Source: Nocardioides immobilis (GTDB taxonomy: Bacteria > Actinomycetota > Actinomycetes > Propionibacteriales > Nocardioidaceae). From it: a stretch of DNA of 64,000 bases. The DNA lies in assembly GCF_003515065.1 (NCBI RefSeq), contig NZ_QXGH01000032.1, forward strand, positions 43,391 to 107,390, in the 5' to 3' direction. Of the stretch, positions 8,737 to 18,538 are shown piece by piece (position 1 is the stretch's first letter; every line of letters begins with the position of its first letter). The translations under genes and the position numbers were made by a program. The notes beneath the pieces are model-generated. The model saw only the letters and a list, made by a program, of their open reading frames with translations. It had not been told where the DNA came from and ran no database searches.

Positions 8737-9780
8737 GTGGCTAGAGATCTCCCACGTCACACGCTCGCCCGGCGCGGTCTCATCGTGCTGGTCGGGCTCG
8801 CGGTGATCGCTGCGCTGGTGTCCTTGCGGACCAACGGGACCTTCGGGACGAAGCCGCACGTGTCGACCGTGGTGACCGACGCCGGAGGCGCGTTGCGCAA
8901 GGGCTCCGACGTCAAGATGGCCGGCGTCCTTGTCGGCAAGGTCAGCTCGGTGGAGCGGGACGATTCCGGCGGCGTCCTGATCGACATGGAGATGTCGGAG
9001 GAGGACCTGGACCACGTTCCTGCGAACGTGGTCGCGCGGATCCTTCCGGCAACGGTGTTCGGTACGACGTTCGTCGACCTGGTGGTGCACGGGACGCCGG
9101 CCGAGGACAACCTCGAGGCCGGGGCCGAGGTGGAGGCCGACACCAGCCAGGAGACGCTGGAGTTCCAGCAGGCGCTGGACGACATCGACCGGCTGGTCAA
9201 GGCGCTGGGTCCGGCCGAGCTGGCATCGGCGATCGGCTCGGCCTCGCAGGCGCTGCAGGGTCGTGGGGACCAGCTGGCGGCGACGGTGAACACATTGAAC
9301 TCGTACCTGGGGCGCCTCAACCCGCGGATGCCCGCGGTGCGGGAGGACCTGCAGGCGTTGGCGACCACGATTCGCGTGATGGACGAGACCGCGCCGGCAC
9401 TGCTGGACGCGACCGAGGACGCGCTGGTGTTCACCAACAGCCTGATCCAGCAGGAAGCGGCGTTGACTGCGTTGCTCACCGGCGGCACCGAGCTCGCCGA
9501 GACGTCGACCGCGTTCCTCGCTGACAACCAGCAGCGGCTGGTGCGGTGGATCCGCGGCATGGGCGGTTTCATCGACGTGCTCTACGACAACCGGCGGGTC
9601 GGCATCACCGACGCCATGACCCTCAACCTGGCACTCGGCAACAAGCTGCCCACGGTCGTCAAGGAAGGCTTCATCGATGCCGACGCCACGCTGAACACCG
9701 ACCTCCCGCCGTACTACGGCGGCGGAGATCGTCCGTCGTACCGCACGAGCTTCGGCTCGATGGTGGGAGGTGACCAGTGA
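8737..9780 (+). CDS. mceA: MceA substrate-binding protein, first mce operon
   Basis: 347 residues with one N-terminal membrane anchor (about 13-30) and an MlaD/MCE domain at about 38-115 (TDAGGALRKGSDVKMAGVLVGKV). A helical Mce4_CUP1-type region follows, ending in a polar tail. The MCE domains of MceA-F assemble as a heterohexameric ring and their helices form a lipid tunnel across the periplasm. GTG 8737, 6 nt after the yrbEB stop, fits the expected N-terminus. Its C-terminus is shorter than that of the MceA of the second operon at 23194. Confidence 0.9.
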   Translation: MARDLPRHTLARRGLIVLVGLAVIAALVSLRTNGTFGTKPHVSTVVTDAGGALRKGSDVKMAGVLVGKVSSVERDDSGGVLIDMEMSEEDLDHVPANVVARILPATVFGTTFVDLVVHGTPAEDNLEAGAEVEADTSQETLEFQQALDDIDRLVKALGPAELASAIGSASQALQGRGDQLAATVNTLNSYLGRLNPRMPAVREDLQALATTIRVMDETAPALLDATEDALVFTNSLIQQEAALTALLTGGTELAETSTAFLADNQQRLVRWIRGMGGFIDVLYDNRRVGITDAMTLNLALGNKLPTVVKEGFIDADATLNTDLPPYYGGGDRPSYRTSFGSMVGGDQ

Positions 9781-10817
9781 CCGGCATCAAGTCAGTCGCC
9801 GCCAAGGTCGCGGCGTTCGTCGTCGTGACCCTCCTGTTGCTGATGCTGCTCGTCAACACGATGAACAACGGCGTGTCCGGCGACAAGAACGAGTTCAAGG
9901 CCGAGTTCTCCGACGTCACCGGGCTGACCGTCGGCGACGACGTCAAGGCCGCCGGCGTCCGGGTCGGTCAGGTCACCGGCATCGAGGTGACCGACGACGG
10001 CGCCATGGTCGACTTCGTGCTCGTCGCGGACCAGAAGATCTACGACACCACCAAGATCATCATGCGCTACCAGAACCTGCTGGGTCAGCGCTATCTGCAG
10101 CTGCGGGAGGACGACTCTCGTGGGGACGAGCTCAGCGACGGCGCGAGCATCCCGATGGCCGTCGACCACGGCCCCCCCAACGACCGGTGGCGCACCAGCG
10201 CCGGCTTCGACCTGACCGAGCTGCTCAACGGCTTCCGTCCGCTGTTCGAGATCCTGCAGCCGGGCGACGTCAACCAGCTGGCGACGTCGCTGGTCAAGGT
10301 CCTCCAGGGCGAGGGCGGCACGATCGAGGGCCTGCTCGGACAGACCGCGGAGCTGACGAACTTCGTGGCCGACCGCGACGACGTGATCGGCGACGTCATG
10401 ACCAACCTGACTCCGGTCCTCGAGAACCTCGCCGGGCAGGGCGGCGAGCTGCGGGCCACGGTGGTCGAGCTCAAGAACCTGATGACCGGGCTGGCGCGTG
10501 ACCGCAAGTCGATCGGTTCCTCGATCGACGGCATCAGTCAGCTGGTCGGCGCGACCAGCTCGTTGCTCCGTGACGTGAAGGCGCCGATGACGCGGACCTC
10601 GGACCGGCTCGCGGCGGTTGCCGCGATGTTCGCCGAGTCGCGCGGAGAGCTCGAGGACTCGCTGGCGGCGTTCGGCACCATCTTCGAGTCCCTCGGAAGA
10701 CTCGGGTCCTACGAGAACGCCCTCAACGTCTATCTCTGTTCGTTCACGATCAAGATCGGAAACCTCGGGGTCAACCCCGAGGGCGGGGACGGACCCTGGT
10801 CGGAGGTCTGCCGATGA
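9777..10817 (+). CDS. mceB: MceB substrate-binding protein, first mce operon
   Basis: 346 residues: membrane anchor at about 8-26 (KVAAFVVVTLLLLMLLVNTM), MCE domain at about 38-112 with GLTVGDDVKAAGVRVGQVTG, then the long coiled region containing QPGDVNQLATSLVKVLQGEG, a stretch conserved in MceB proteins, and a C-terminal segment with one Cys pair (YLCSFTIKIG ... SEVCR). It starts at a GTG inside the mceA stop (GTGA overlap), so translation is coupled. Confidence 0.9.
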   Translation: MTGIKSVAAKVAAFVVVTLLLLMLLVNTMNNGVSGDKNEFKAEFSDVTGLTVGDDVKAAGVRVGQVTGIEVTDDGAMVDFVLVADQKIYDTTKIIMRYQNLLGQRYLQLREDDSRGDELSDGASIPMAVDHGPPNDRWRTSAGFDLTELLNGFRPLFEILQPGDVNQLATSLVKVLQGEGGTIEGLLGQTAELTNFVADRDDVIGDVMTNLTPVLENLAGQGGELRATVVELKNLMTGLARDRKSIGSSIDGISQLVGATSSLLRDVKAPMTRTSDRLAAVAAMFAESRGELEDSLAAFGTIFESLGRLGSYENALNVYLCSFTIKIGNLGVNPEGGDGPWSEVCR

Positions 10818-11794
10818 AGCCCATGAATGCACGAGACCCGTTCAAGACCGGGTTGGTGGGCGTCGCGATCCTGCTGCTGATGGGCGTGGGTGTCGTCGTT
10901 CTCAGCGTCACCAACTTCGGCACCACGAGCTACACCGCGGAGCTCGAGCACACCGGCGGCCTGCGCACCGGGGAGGACGTGCGGGTCCATGGCGTCAACA
11001 AGGGCAAGGTCACCGGGATCACGCTCGAGGGCGACATGGTGATCGTGGACTTCGTCGTCGACAGTGACATCGAGCTCGGCTCGCGGACGCAGGCCGACGT
11101 CAAGGTGGCAACGCTCCTCGGCACGCACTACCTCGAGGTCGACCCCAACGGCAGCGGCGAGCTGGCTGACGGCACCATCCCCCTCGCCAACACCGGGGTG
11201 CCCTACAACCTCCAGGACGTCCTGGAGAGCGGCGCCGGGGCACTCGACGAGCTCGACCCCGAGCTGCTCGCCGAGGCGCTGACCCAGATGGCGGGCACGC
11301 TCGGTGCGTCCCAGGACCAGATCCGGCCGGCGCTGGAGGGCGTTGCCCGGCTGTCGGAGGTCATCGCGACCCGTTCGGACCAGGCAGGTGAGCTGCTCAC
11401 GGCTGCTCGCAGTGTCACCGACCAGCTCGCGGCCAGCAGCGGCGACATCATCGCCATGATGAAGCAGACGAACCTGGTGATCACCGAAGTGACGTCTCGG
11501 CGTCAGGCGATCCACCGGCTGCTGGTCGAGACGACCGAGCTTGCCCGGGCGCTCGAGTCGATCGTCGCGTCGACCAGGGGGAAGCTCGAGCCGGGGCTGC
11601 GCGATCTCAACGACGTGATCAGGTTCCTCAACCAGCAGGACGAGGAGCTCCAGCACGTGCTCGACGTGATGGCCCCAGCTGTGCGCTACGTCGCCAACGC
11701 TGCCGGCAACGGACCGTGGGTCGACCTGTTCATCCACGAGCCAGGCATTCCCGCCGACGACACGGCGTGCCGACTGCGAGGTGACTGCACATGA
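10814..11794 (+). CDS. mceC: MceC substrate-binding protein, first mce operon
   Basis: 326 residues with an anchor at about 13-34 and an MCE domain at about 40-118 (GLRTGEDVRVHGVNKGKVTG). The helical part includes IHRLLVETTELARALESIV, the MceC-type motif also found in the paralogue at 25589. It overlaps mceB by ATGA. The C-terminal CRLRGDCT keeps two cysteines that could form a disulfide outside the membrane. Confidence 0.9.
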   Translation: MKPMNARDPFKTGLVGVAILLLMGVGVVVLSVTNFGTTSYTAELEHTGGLRTGEDVRVHGVNKGKVTGITLEGDMVIVDFVVDSDIELGSRTQADVKVATLLGTHYLEVDPNGSGELADGTIPLANTGVPYNLQDVLESGAGALDELDPELLAEALTQMAGTLGASQDQIRPALEGVARLSEVIATRSDQAGELLTAARSVTDQLAASSGDIIAMMKQTNLVITEVTSRRQAIHRLLVETTELARALESIVASTRGKLEPGLRDLNDVIRFLNQQDEELQHVLDVMAPAVRYVANAAGNGPWVDLFIHEPGIPADDTACRLRGDCT

Positions 11795-12888
11795 CGACGC
11801 AGGCCAGAGGGAGGATGACCGTGACGGTCGTCAAGGACGCGCCGCGCGGCAGCCGCTCTGGGTTCGCCCGGGGGATCGGGCTCGCCATGCTCGCCATCGT
11901 GGTGCTGCTGACGGCGGCGTGCAGCTCAGTGCCGGGCGGCGGTGGGAAGAAGGAGATCAACGCGTACTTCGAGGACTCGGCCGGTCTGTTCGTCGGCAAC
12001 GACGTCGGCATCCTCGGCGTGGTGGTCGGTGAGATCACCGCGATCGAGCCGGACGGCGAACAGGTCAGGGTCACCCTGGAGATCGACGACGACTACAAGG
12101 TCCCGGCCGACGCCGGCGCCGTGGTGGTCGCCCGCTCGGTCGCGACGGACCGGTACGTCGAGCTCACGCCCGTCTACCAGAAGGGCCCCGAGCTCGAGGA
12201 CGGCGACGAGATCAAGCTCGCGCGCACCCGGACGCCTGTCGACTTCGACCAGGTGCTGGCCTCGCTCAACGACTTCGCAACCGGGATCTCGAGCTCGAAG
12301 AAGGCAACCAAGGCGATCAAGCGGTTCATCAACCAGGGCGCCGAGACCCTCAAGGGCAACGGTCCGCTGATCAACCAGACCGTCCACGCCCTCCAGGAAG
12401 GCGTCAACGGCCTCCACTCGCAACGCGACAACCTCTCGTCCACGCTGGAGTCCCTGGACGTGCTCCTCGCCGCGGTCTCGGCCAACCAGGACACGGCGCG
12501 GACCTTCATCGACCAGGTGACGAAGGCGGCGGACCTGCTGGCGGACGAGCGGCACAACTTCCGCACAGCGCTCCGTTCGCTCGACGATGCCGTCACGGTG
12601 GTTGCGCAGTTCGCAGTCGACAACCGTGAGCAGATCGTCGAGGCGCTCGACGGCTCGACCCGGCTGATGAGGACGATCCTCGAGAAGCAGCGGTCACTCA
12701 CCGAGATCCTTCGGGTCATGCCGCTCGCATTGCAGAACCTGGACCGCGCCAGTCACAACAAGCGCTTCAAGACCGTGTTCGACCCGTTGGTCCTCACCCC
12801 CTTGGGCGGGATCCTGCAGGACATCTGCGACCGGTTGCCGCCTGCCATCTGTCAGCTGATCGGCACCGACCCGCTGGGGGGCAACTGA
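11791..12888 (+). CDS. mceD: MceD substrate-binding protein with a lipobox, first mce operon
   Basis: 365 residues from the overlapping ATG 11791. However, GTG 11821 has a much better ribosome site (AGAGGGAGG, 6 nt spacing) and gives 355 residues, so I favour it. The hydrophobic N-terminus ends in LLTAACSS, a good lipobox, so this MceD is probably a lipoprotein. Its counterpart at 26569 has no Cys there. The MCE domain (EDSAGLFVGNDVGILGVVVG) follows at about 60-140, then a long helical region rich in NFATGISSSKKATKAIKRF-type sequence. Membrane anchoring by lipid rather than by a helix is inferred. Confidence 0.87.
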   Translation: MTTQARGRMTVTVVKDAPRGSRSGFARGIGLAMLAIVVLLTAACSSVPGGGGKKEINAYFEDSAGLFVGNDVGILGVVVGEITAIEPDGEQVRVTLEIDDDYKVPADAGAVVVARSVATDRYVELTPVYQKGPELEDGDEIKLARTRTPVDFDQVLASLNDFATGISSSKKATKAIKRFINQGAETLKGNGPLINQTVHALQEGVNGLHSQRDNLSSTLESLDVLLAAVSANQDTARTFIDQVTKAADLLADERHNFRTALRSLDDAVTVVAQFAVDNREQIVEALDGSTRLMRTILEKQRSLTEILRVMPLALQNLDRASHNKRFKTVFDPLVLTPLGGILQDICDRLPPAICQLIGTDPLGGN

Positions 12889-14102
12889 TGAGCAAGTGCA
12901 CGATCAAGGGCGTCGTGGCCGCTACGGCCGCCGCCGGAGTGCTGCTGGCAGGATCGGGCTGCTCGACGACGATGCGGGACCTTCCCATCCCCGGCACGGG
13001 CGTGTCCGGCGACACGATCGAGATCAAGGCGGAGTTCGACGAGGCGCTCAACCTCGCCGAGGGTGCCCCGGTCAAGGTCAACGGCGTCGACAGCGGGAAG
13101 GTCACCTCCATCACGATCGACGACTACACCGCGATCGTGACGATGGACGTCCGCACCGACGCCAAGCTGCATGACGGCGCCACTGCCCGGCTGCGCTACA
13201 CCACGCCGCTCGGTGAGCTGTTCGTCGACGTGACCAACCCGCCGGAGGGCAAGGAGATCGGGGACGGGGCCACGCTCACCCTCAAGGAGACGGAGACCGC
13301 ACCCACGGTGGAGGACGCGCTCACGCAGGCGTCGCTGCTGATCAACGGCGGCGGGCTCGACCAGCTCCAGACGATCACCGAGGAGCTCAACACCGCGCTC
13401 GGAGGCAACGAGGATGACATCCGTCTGCTGCTCAACCAGGCAGCGACCTTCCTCACCCAGGCGAACGCGACGACCTCGAGCATCGACGTCGTGCTCACGT
13501 CCCTCGACTCCCTGTCAGGGACGTTGAGCGACCGGGAGGAGACGATCAACCGGGCCATGCAGGAGATCCGGCCGGCGGCCGCCGTTCTGCGCCGCGCGAC
13601 CCCCGAGCTCACGGGCCTTCTCAACGCGGTCGAGCGGTTCTCGAGCGCGGCCAACAACACCGTCAACGCCACCCGCCAGCAGCTGTTCGCGCTGCTCGCC
13701 GAGACCGAGCCGGTGCTCGCGGAGCTTGCGTCCAACCGGGGCCGGTTCAAGGAGATGCTGCGCAGCCTGGGCACCGCTGCAGATGCGCTCCGCAGCGTGG
13801 TTCCGGGCGACTACGGGTCGATCGCACTCGACCTGCACCTGGATGGGATCCAGACCGGCAACCTGTCGGCACTCCAGGGCCTGCTCGACCTGATCGGCAT
13901 CACGGCGCCGATCGCGGACGTCCTCGACCAGCTCGGCCTCAGGGGTCTCCTCGACCGTCTGCCGCTGCGCACGACCAGCACCCCGGGCTCCGACACGCCG
14001 GCCGGCAGCACCACGCCGTCCGGTGGGCCGGGCGGCGGGAATCCGACCCACCAGCTGTCGCTCGGAAGTCTGCTCAGCGGGCTGACCGGGGGAGGGGCCT
14101 GA
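12888..14102 (+). CDS. mceE: MceE lipoprotein, first mce operon
   Basis: 404 residues. The signal peptide ends in LLAGSGC, placing the lipidated cysteine at residue 25, as in the mycobacterial MceE lipoproteins (LprK class). The MCE domain spans about 40-118 (ALNLAEGAPVKVNGVDSGKV). A helical region follows, then a low-complexity Thr/Ser/Pro/Gly tail at about 365-395 that looks like an unstructured linker, and a short hydrophobic end. Start and preceding stop share one base (TGATG). Confidence 0.9.
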   Translation: MSKCTIKGVVAATAAAGVLLAGSGCSTTMRDLPIPGTGVSGDTIEIKAEFDEALNLAEGAPVKVNGVDSGKVTSITIDDYTAIVTMDVRTDAKLHDGATARLRYTTPLGELFVDVTNPPEGKEIGDGATLTLKETETAPTVEDALTQASLLINGGGLDQLQTITEELNTALGGNEDDIRLLLNQAATFLTQANATTSSIDVVLTSLDSLSGTLSDREETINRAMQEIRPAAAVLRRATPELTGLLNAVERFSSAANNTVNATRQQLFALLAETEPVLAELASNRGRFKEMLRSLGTAADALRSVVPGDYGSIALDLHLDGIQTGNLSALQGLLDLIGITAPIADVLDQLGLRGLLDRLPLRTTSTPGSDTPAGSTTPSGGPGGGNPTHQLSLGSLLSGLTGGGA

Positions 14103-14103
14103 C

Positions 14104-15201
14104 ATGCCGAGCTTGCGCAGCATCCTCACCGACCGCCTGTACCTCAGTGCGGTGGGCGTCGTCCTCGTGTTCATCATCGCGATCTCGTACATCTTCGCCG
14201 CCGTGCTCGACCAGCCGCTGACGTCGCGGGCCGTGACCGTCGATGTCGAGCTCGAGCAGACCGGCGGTCTGTTCGAGGGCTCGGCCGTCACCTACCGCGG
14301 TATCAAGGTCGGCAAGGTGACCGAGATCGTGCCCACTGACGACGGTGTGGTCGCGACGGTCCGCCTGAGCGCGGGCACCGACATCCCGAAGGACGCCTTC
14401 GTCCGCGTCCGCAGCCTGTCGCCCGTCGGTGAGCAGTACCTCGACTTCCAGCCGGAGTCGACTGACGGACCGTTCCTGGAGACCGGCGACGAGATCGGGG
14501 CAGAGTCCACGGACCTGCCGGAGAGCCTGAGCGAGACGGTGGTCGCTGTCCAAGGTGTGCTCGACCAGATCGACGACAAGAAGCTCCGGGTCGTGCTGGG
14601 GGAGCTCAGCACGGCGCTCGCCGGCACCGGCGACGACCTGGGCCGGATCCTCGACCAGGGCACCGACCTGCTCGCCACCCTCGACGCGGTGTGGCCCGAG
14701 ACGAACCGCGTGATCACCAACGCCGGCACCGTCCTTCGGATCGTCAGCGACAACGAGGGCAACCTGCGCACGCTGGGCACGAAGGCCAAGCAGTTCGCGG
14801 CGTTCCTCCGCAGCTACGAGCCCGAGTGGCAGCGGGTCCTCGACCGCACTCCGGGTCAGATCGACGACCTGATGGAGCTGATCCGCGACGCTAACGAGGT
14901 GCTCCCTGGGTTCCTCGACGCCGGCGTGAGCTTCACCGACGTGGTGATGTCCTACGAGCCTCACCTACGCAAGATGCTCCAGGCGTACCCGCGAGGTCTC
15001 GGTGCGTTGGTCGCGGGCATTCACGACGGAAAGCTGCACCTCGAGCTGATTCCCGTCCGCACGGCTCGCTGCGACTACGGGACGACGCGGCACGAGCCCT
15101 ACGACCCGGAGCGCTACGCGTTCCAGACCGGGGGCTCCTGCTCGGCCTCGTTCGCCCGCCTCCAGCGCGGTGCCGCCCACGCCCCTGGTCCGGTCCGATG
15201 A
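14104..15201 (+). CDS. mceF: MceF substrate-binding protein, first mce operon
   Basis: 365 residues with an anchor at about 15-38 and an MCE domain (GGLFEGSAVTYRGIKVGKVTEI), the most conserved MCE segment in the operon and nearly the same as in the second MceF. VRVRSLSPVGEQYLDFQP follows. The C-terminal part carries cysteines (RCDYG, GSCSAS) as in other MceF proteins. It begins 2 nt after mceE and overlaps the next gene by 4 nt. Confidence 0.9.
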   Translation: MPSLRSILTDRLYLSAVGVVLVFIIAISYIFAAVLDQPLTSRAVTVDVELEQTGGLFEGSAVTYRGIKVGKVTEIVPTDDGVVATVRLSAGTDIPKDAFVRVRSLSPVGEQYLDFQPESTDGPFLETGDEIGAESTDLPESLSETVVAVQGVLDQIDDKKLRVVLGELSTALAGTGDDLGRILDQGTDLLATLDAVWPETNRVITNAGTVLRIVSDNEGNLRTLGTKAKQFAAFLRSYEPEWQRVLDRTPGQIDDLMELIRDANEVLPGFLDAGVSFTDVVMSYEPHLRKMLQAYPRGLGALVAGIHDGKLHLELIPVRTARCDYGTTRHEPYDPERYAFQTGGSCSASFARLQRGAAHAPGPVR

Positions 15202-15767
15202 GCGTCGAGAAGGTGGTGGAGGACGACCAGCAGCGCGAGAAGGTCTACCGGCTGGTCATCCTCGCGCTCGTCGGTGTCCTCGTCGCGACCTGGGTCGCGG
15301 TGATCTGGCTCGTCCAGGGCAAGAACAGCGCGGAGGAGGAGCGCGACAAAGCGGAGGAGCAGGTCGACTCCTACGCCGTCGGTCCGGAGGCGCAGGCTGC
15401 TGCCGAGGAGATCCTCGGCGTGATCACCTCCTACGACTACCGCGAGATCGATGAGGTCCGCGACAACTGGACCAGGTACCTCGCGGACGACCAGAAGGAC
15501 CACTACGCGAACGACGTCATCCCCAATCTGGTGAAGGCCGTCAAGCTCACCAAGACCGTGGCCGTTGGTGAGGTCGTGCACTCGGCGTACACCCTCGTCG
15601 ACGACGACCACGTCAAGGTCCTTGCCTACGTGCGCCAGAGGATCAGGTCCAAGGACGACCCCAAGGGCGTGCTCGACGCGGAGTGGTACTCGATCGCGAT
15701 GGTGCGCGAGGGCGACGACTGGCTCGTCGAGAAGGTGAACCCGTTCGACGTTCCGCCGCCCGAGTAG
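15198..15767 (+). CDS. Mce-associated membrane protein (Mas)
   Basis: 189 residues: a short cytoplasmic end, one membrane helix (about 20-42, LVILALVGVLVATWVAVIWL) and an extracytoplasmic domain that looks like the NTF2-like fold of Mce-associated proteins. The ITSYDYREIDEVRDNWTRYL and EWYSIAMVREGDDWLVEKVN blocks are typical. Mas proteins stabilise the Mce complex in mycobacteria. ATGA overlap with mceF makes it the last gene of the operon; this operon has one Mas while the second has two. Confidence 0.82.
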   Translation: MSVEKVVEDDQQREKVYRLVILALVGVLVATWVAVIWLVQGKNSAEEERDKAEEQVDSYAVGPEAQAAAEEILGVITSYDYREIDEVRDNWTRYLADDQKDHYANDVIPNLVKAVKLTKTVAVGEVVHSAYTLVDDDHVKVLAYVRQRIRSKDDPKGVLDAEWYSIAMVREGDDWLVEKVNPFDVPPPE

Positions 15768-15803
15768 CGAGCGGGTCGCGACGTCGCGCGATCGCCTGCC
15801 CAC

Positions 15804-15809
15804 TAGATT
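15804..15809 (+). promoter_or_regulatory. Leaderless promoter -10 box for the phospholipase D-like gene
   Basis: TAGATT lies 7 nt before GTG 15817, with no ribosome-binding site. It favours GTG 15817 over the upstream TTG 15808. Confidence 0.5.
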
Positions 15810-15816
15810 GACGCGT

Positions 15817-17078
<1,262 letters not shown>

Positions 17079-17079
<1 letters not shown>

Positions 17080-17966
17080 TGACGATGATGAGACCTCCGG
17101 TCCGCGACCTGGCCGGCAAGAACGTCTTCGTCACCGGAGCAGCGAGCGGCATCGGGCGCGCCGTCGCGCTGCAGGCGGCCGGCGAGGGCGCGGTGCTGCA
17201 CCTCACCGATATCCAGGCGGACCTCCTCGCGCAGGTCGCCGAGGAAGCGGCGGCCGCCGGTGGCCGGGTGGCACTCGCCGAGCAGGCCGACATCACCGAC
17301 CACGACGCCGTACGACGGCTCGCGGCCCGCGCGACGGAGACGTCCGGGGCGATGGACGTCGTGAACGTCGCCGGCATCGCGATCTGGGGGACCGTGCGCG
17401 GGCTCGAGCACGAGCACTGGCGCTCGCTGGTCGAGGTCAACCTGATGGGCCCGATCCACGTGATCGAGGAGTTCGTGCCGCCGATGATCGAGGCGGGACG
17501 CGGCGGCCAGCTGGTCAACGTGTCCTCGGCCGCCGGCATCATCGCGATGCCCTGGCACGCCGCCTACAGCGCGACCAAGTTCGGGCTGCGCGGCATCTCC
17601 GAGGTCCTGCGCTACGACCTCCGGCGGCATCGCATCGGCGTCACCCTGGTCTGCCCCGGTGGGGTCGACACCGGCCTGGTCCGGACGATCCGGATCGCCG
17701 GCGTCGATGCCCAGGACCGCAGGTTCGTGCGGGCGCGGAAGCAGTTCCAGCGCCACGCGGTCTCGCCCGAGCGGGCGGCGGAGGCGATCTGGAAGGGCGT
17801 CCGGCGCAACCGCTACTGGGTCTACACGTCGGCCGACATCCGGCTCGTGCACTGGCTCCAGCGCTACTTCCCGCCCGGCTACGCGCTCGCGATGAGGGTC
17901 TTCAGCTGGGGCGCGCACCGGGTGCTGCCCGCCGTCGACCAGGCCCGCCGGGCCGACCTGCGATGA
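17079..17966 (+). CDS. Short-chain dehydrogenase/reductase
   Basis: Classical SDR of 295 residues. The Rossmann glycine motif is TGAASGIGR, the NNAG equivalent reads NVAG, and the catalytic YSATK (YxxxK) is preceded by the Ser of VNVSSAAG. A C-terminal extension of about 50 residues with RYFPPGYALAMRVF suggests membrane association or a lipid substrate. ATG 17079 overlaps the preceding stop (TGATG); ATG 17085 and 17088 are alternatives. The substrate is unknown. Confidence 0.85.
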
Positions 17967-18508
17967 CCGGCGACGGGCCGCGCGTGCCCCCGGGCACGTG
18001 GCGGCAGACCGGGCCGTTCGTCGCTGCCTTCGCGTACGCCGCCGGCCGGGTCACCGGCACCGAGTCGCCGGCGGTGTTCCGCACGCTGGGCCGGCACCGC
18101 CGGCTGTTCTGGGGGTGGCTGCACTTCGCGGGACGGCTGATGCCGGGCGGGCGGCTCTCGCGCCGGGAGTCCGAGCTGGTGATCCTGCGCGTCGCGACCA
18201 CCCGCGGCTCGGACTACGAGCTGACCCAGCACCGGCGGCTCGGCCGCCGGGCCGGGCTCACCGCCGACGAGATCGCCCGGGTCGAGGCCGGGGGGCTGGA
18301 CGGGTGGGCCGAGCCGGAGCGGACGTTGCTAGCGGCGGCCGACGAGCTGCTCGCCACGGACGACCTGTCCGACGACACTTGGGCCGCGCTGCGTGCGTCG
18401 TACGACGAACGCGCGACGATCGAGATCGTGATGCTGGTCGGGCACTACCGGATGCTCGCCACGGCGCTGCACACGCTCCGCGTCGCGCCCGACCGGCCGC
18501 GGAGCTAG
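17963..18508 (+). CDS. Carboxymuconolactone decarboxylase-like (AhpD fold) protein without redox cysteines
   Basis: 181-residue protein of the carboxymuconolactone decarboxylase family, recognisable from SRRESELVILRVATTRGSDY and ELTQHRRLGRRAGLTADEI. AhpD-type peroxidases have CxxC where this protein has SDYELTQH, so a thiol peroxidase role is unlikely. Overlap with the SDR by ATGA indicates an operon. Confidence 0.8.
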   Translation: MTGDGPRVPPGTWRQTGPFVAAFAYAAGRVTGTESPAVFRTLGRHRRLFWGWLHFAGRLMPGGRLSRRESELVILRVATTRGSDYELTQHRRLGRRAGLTADEIARVEAGGLDGWAEPERTLLAAADELLATDDLSDDTWAALRASYDERATIEIVMLVGHYRMLATALHTLRVAPDRPRS

Positions 18509-18525
18509 TTGTCGGCGGGGCCTCG

Positions 18526-18531
18526 TACGCT
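18526..18531 (+). promoter_or_regulatory. Leaderless promoter -10 box for uvrB
   Basis: TACGCT, 7 nt before ATG 18539, with no ribosome site. It supports ATG 18539 over an in-frame GTG/TTG further upstream. Confidence 0.45.
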
Positions 18532-18538
18532 CGTAGCC

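Noticed and set aside
6886..9090. 734-residue minus-strand open frame
   Set aside because: Shadow of the yrbEA-yrbEB-mceA coding strand; Asp/Gly/His/Arg-rich without domains.
15777..15788. 12-bp palindrome CGCGACGTCGCG after the first mce operon
   Set aside because: A loop-free GC-rich palindrome is common by chance at this composition; neither a terminator nor a known operator.
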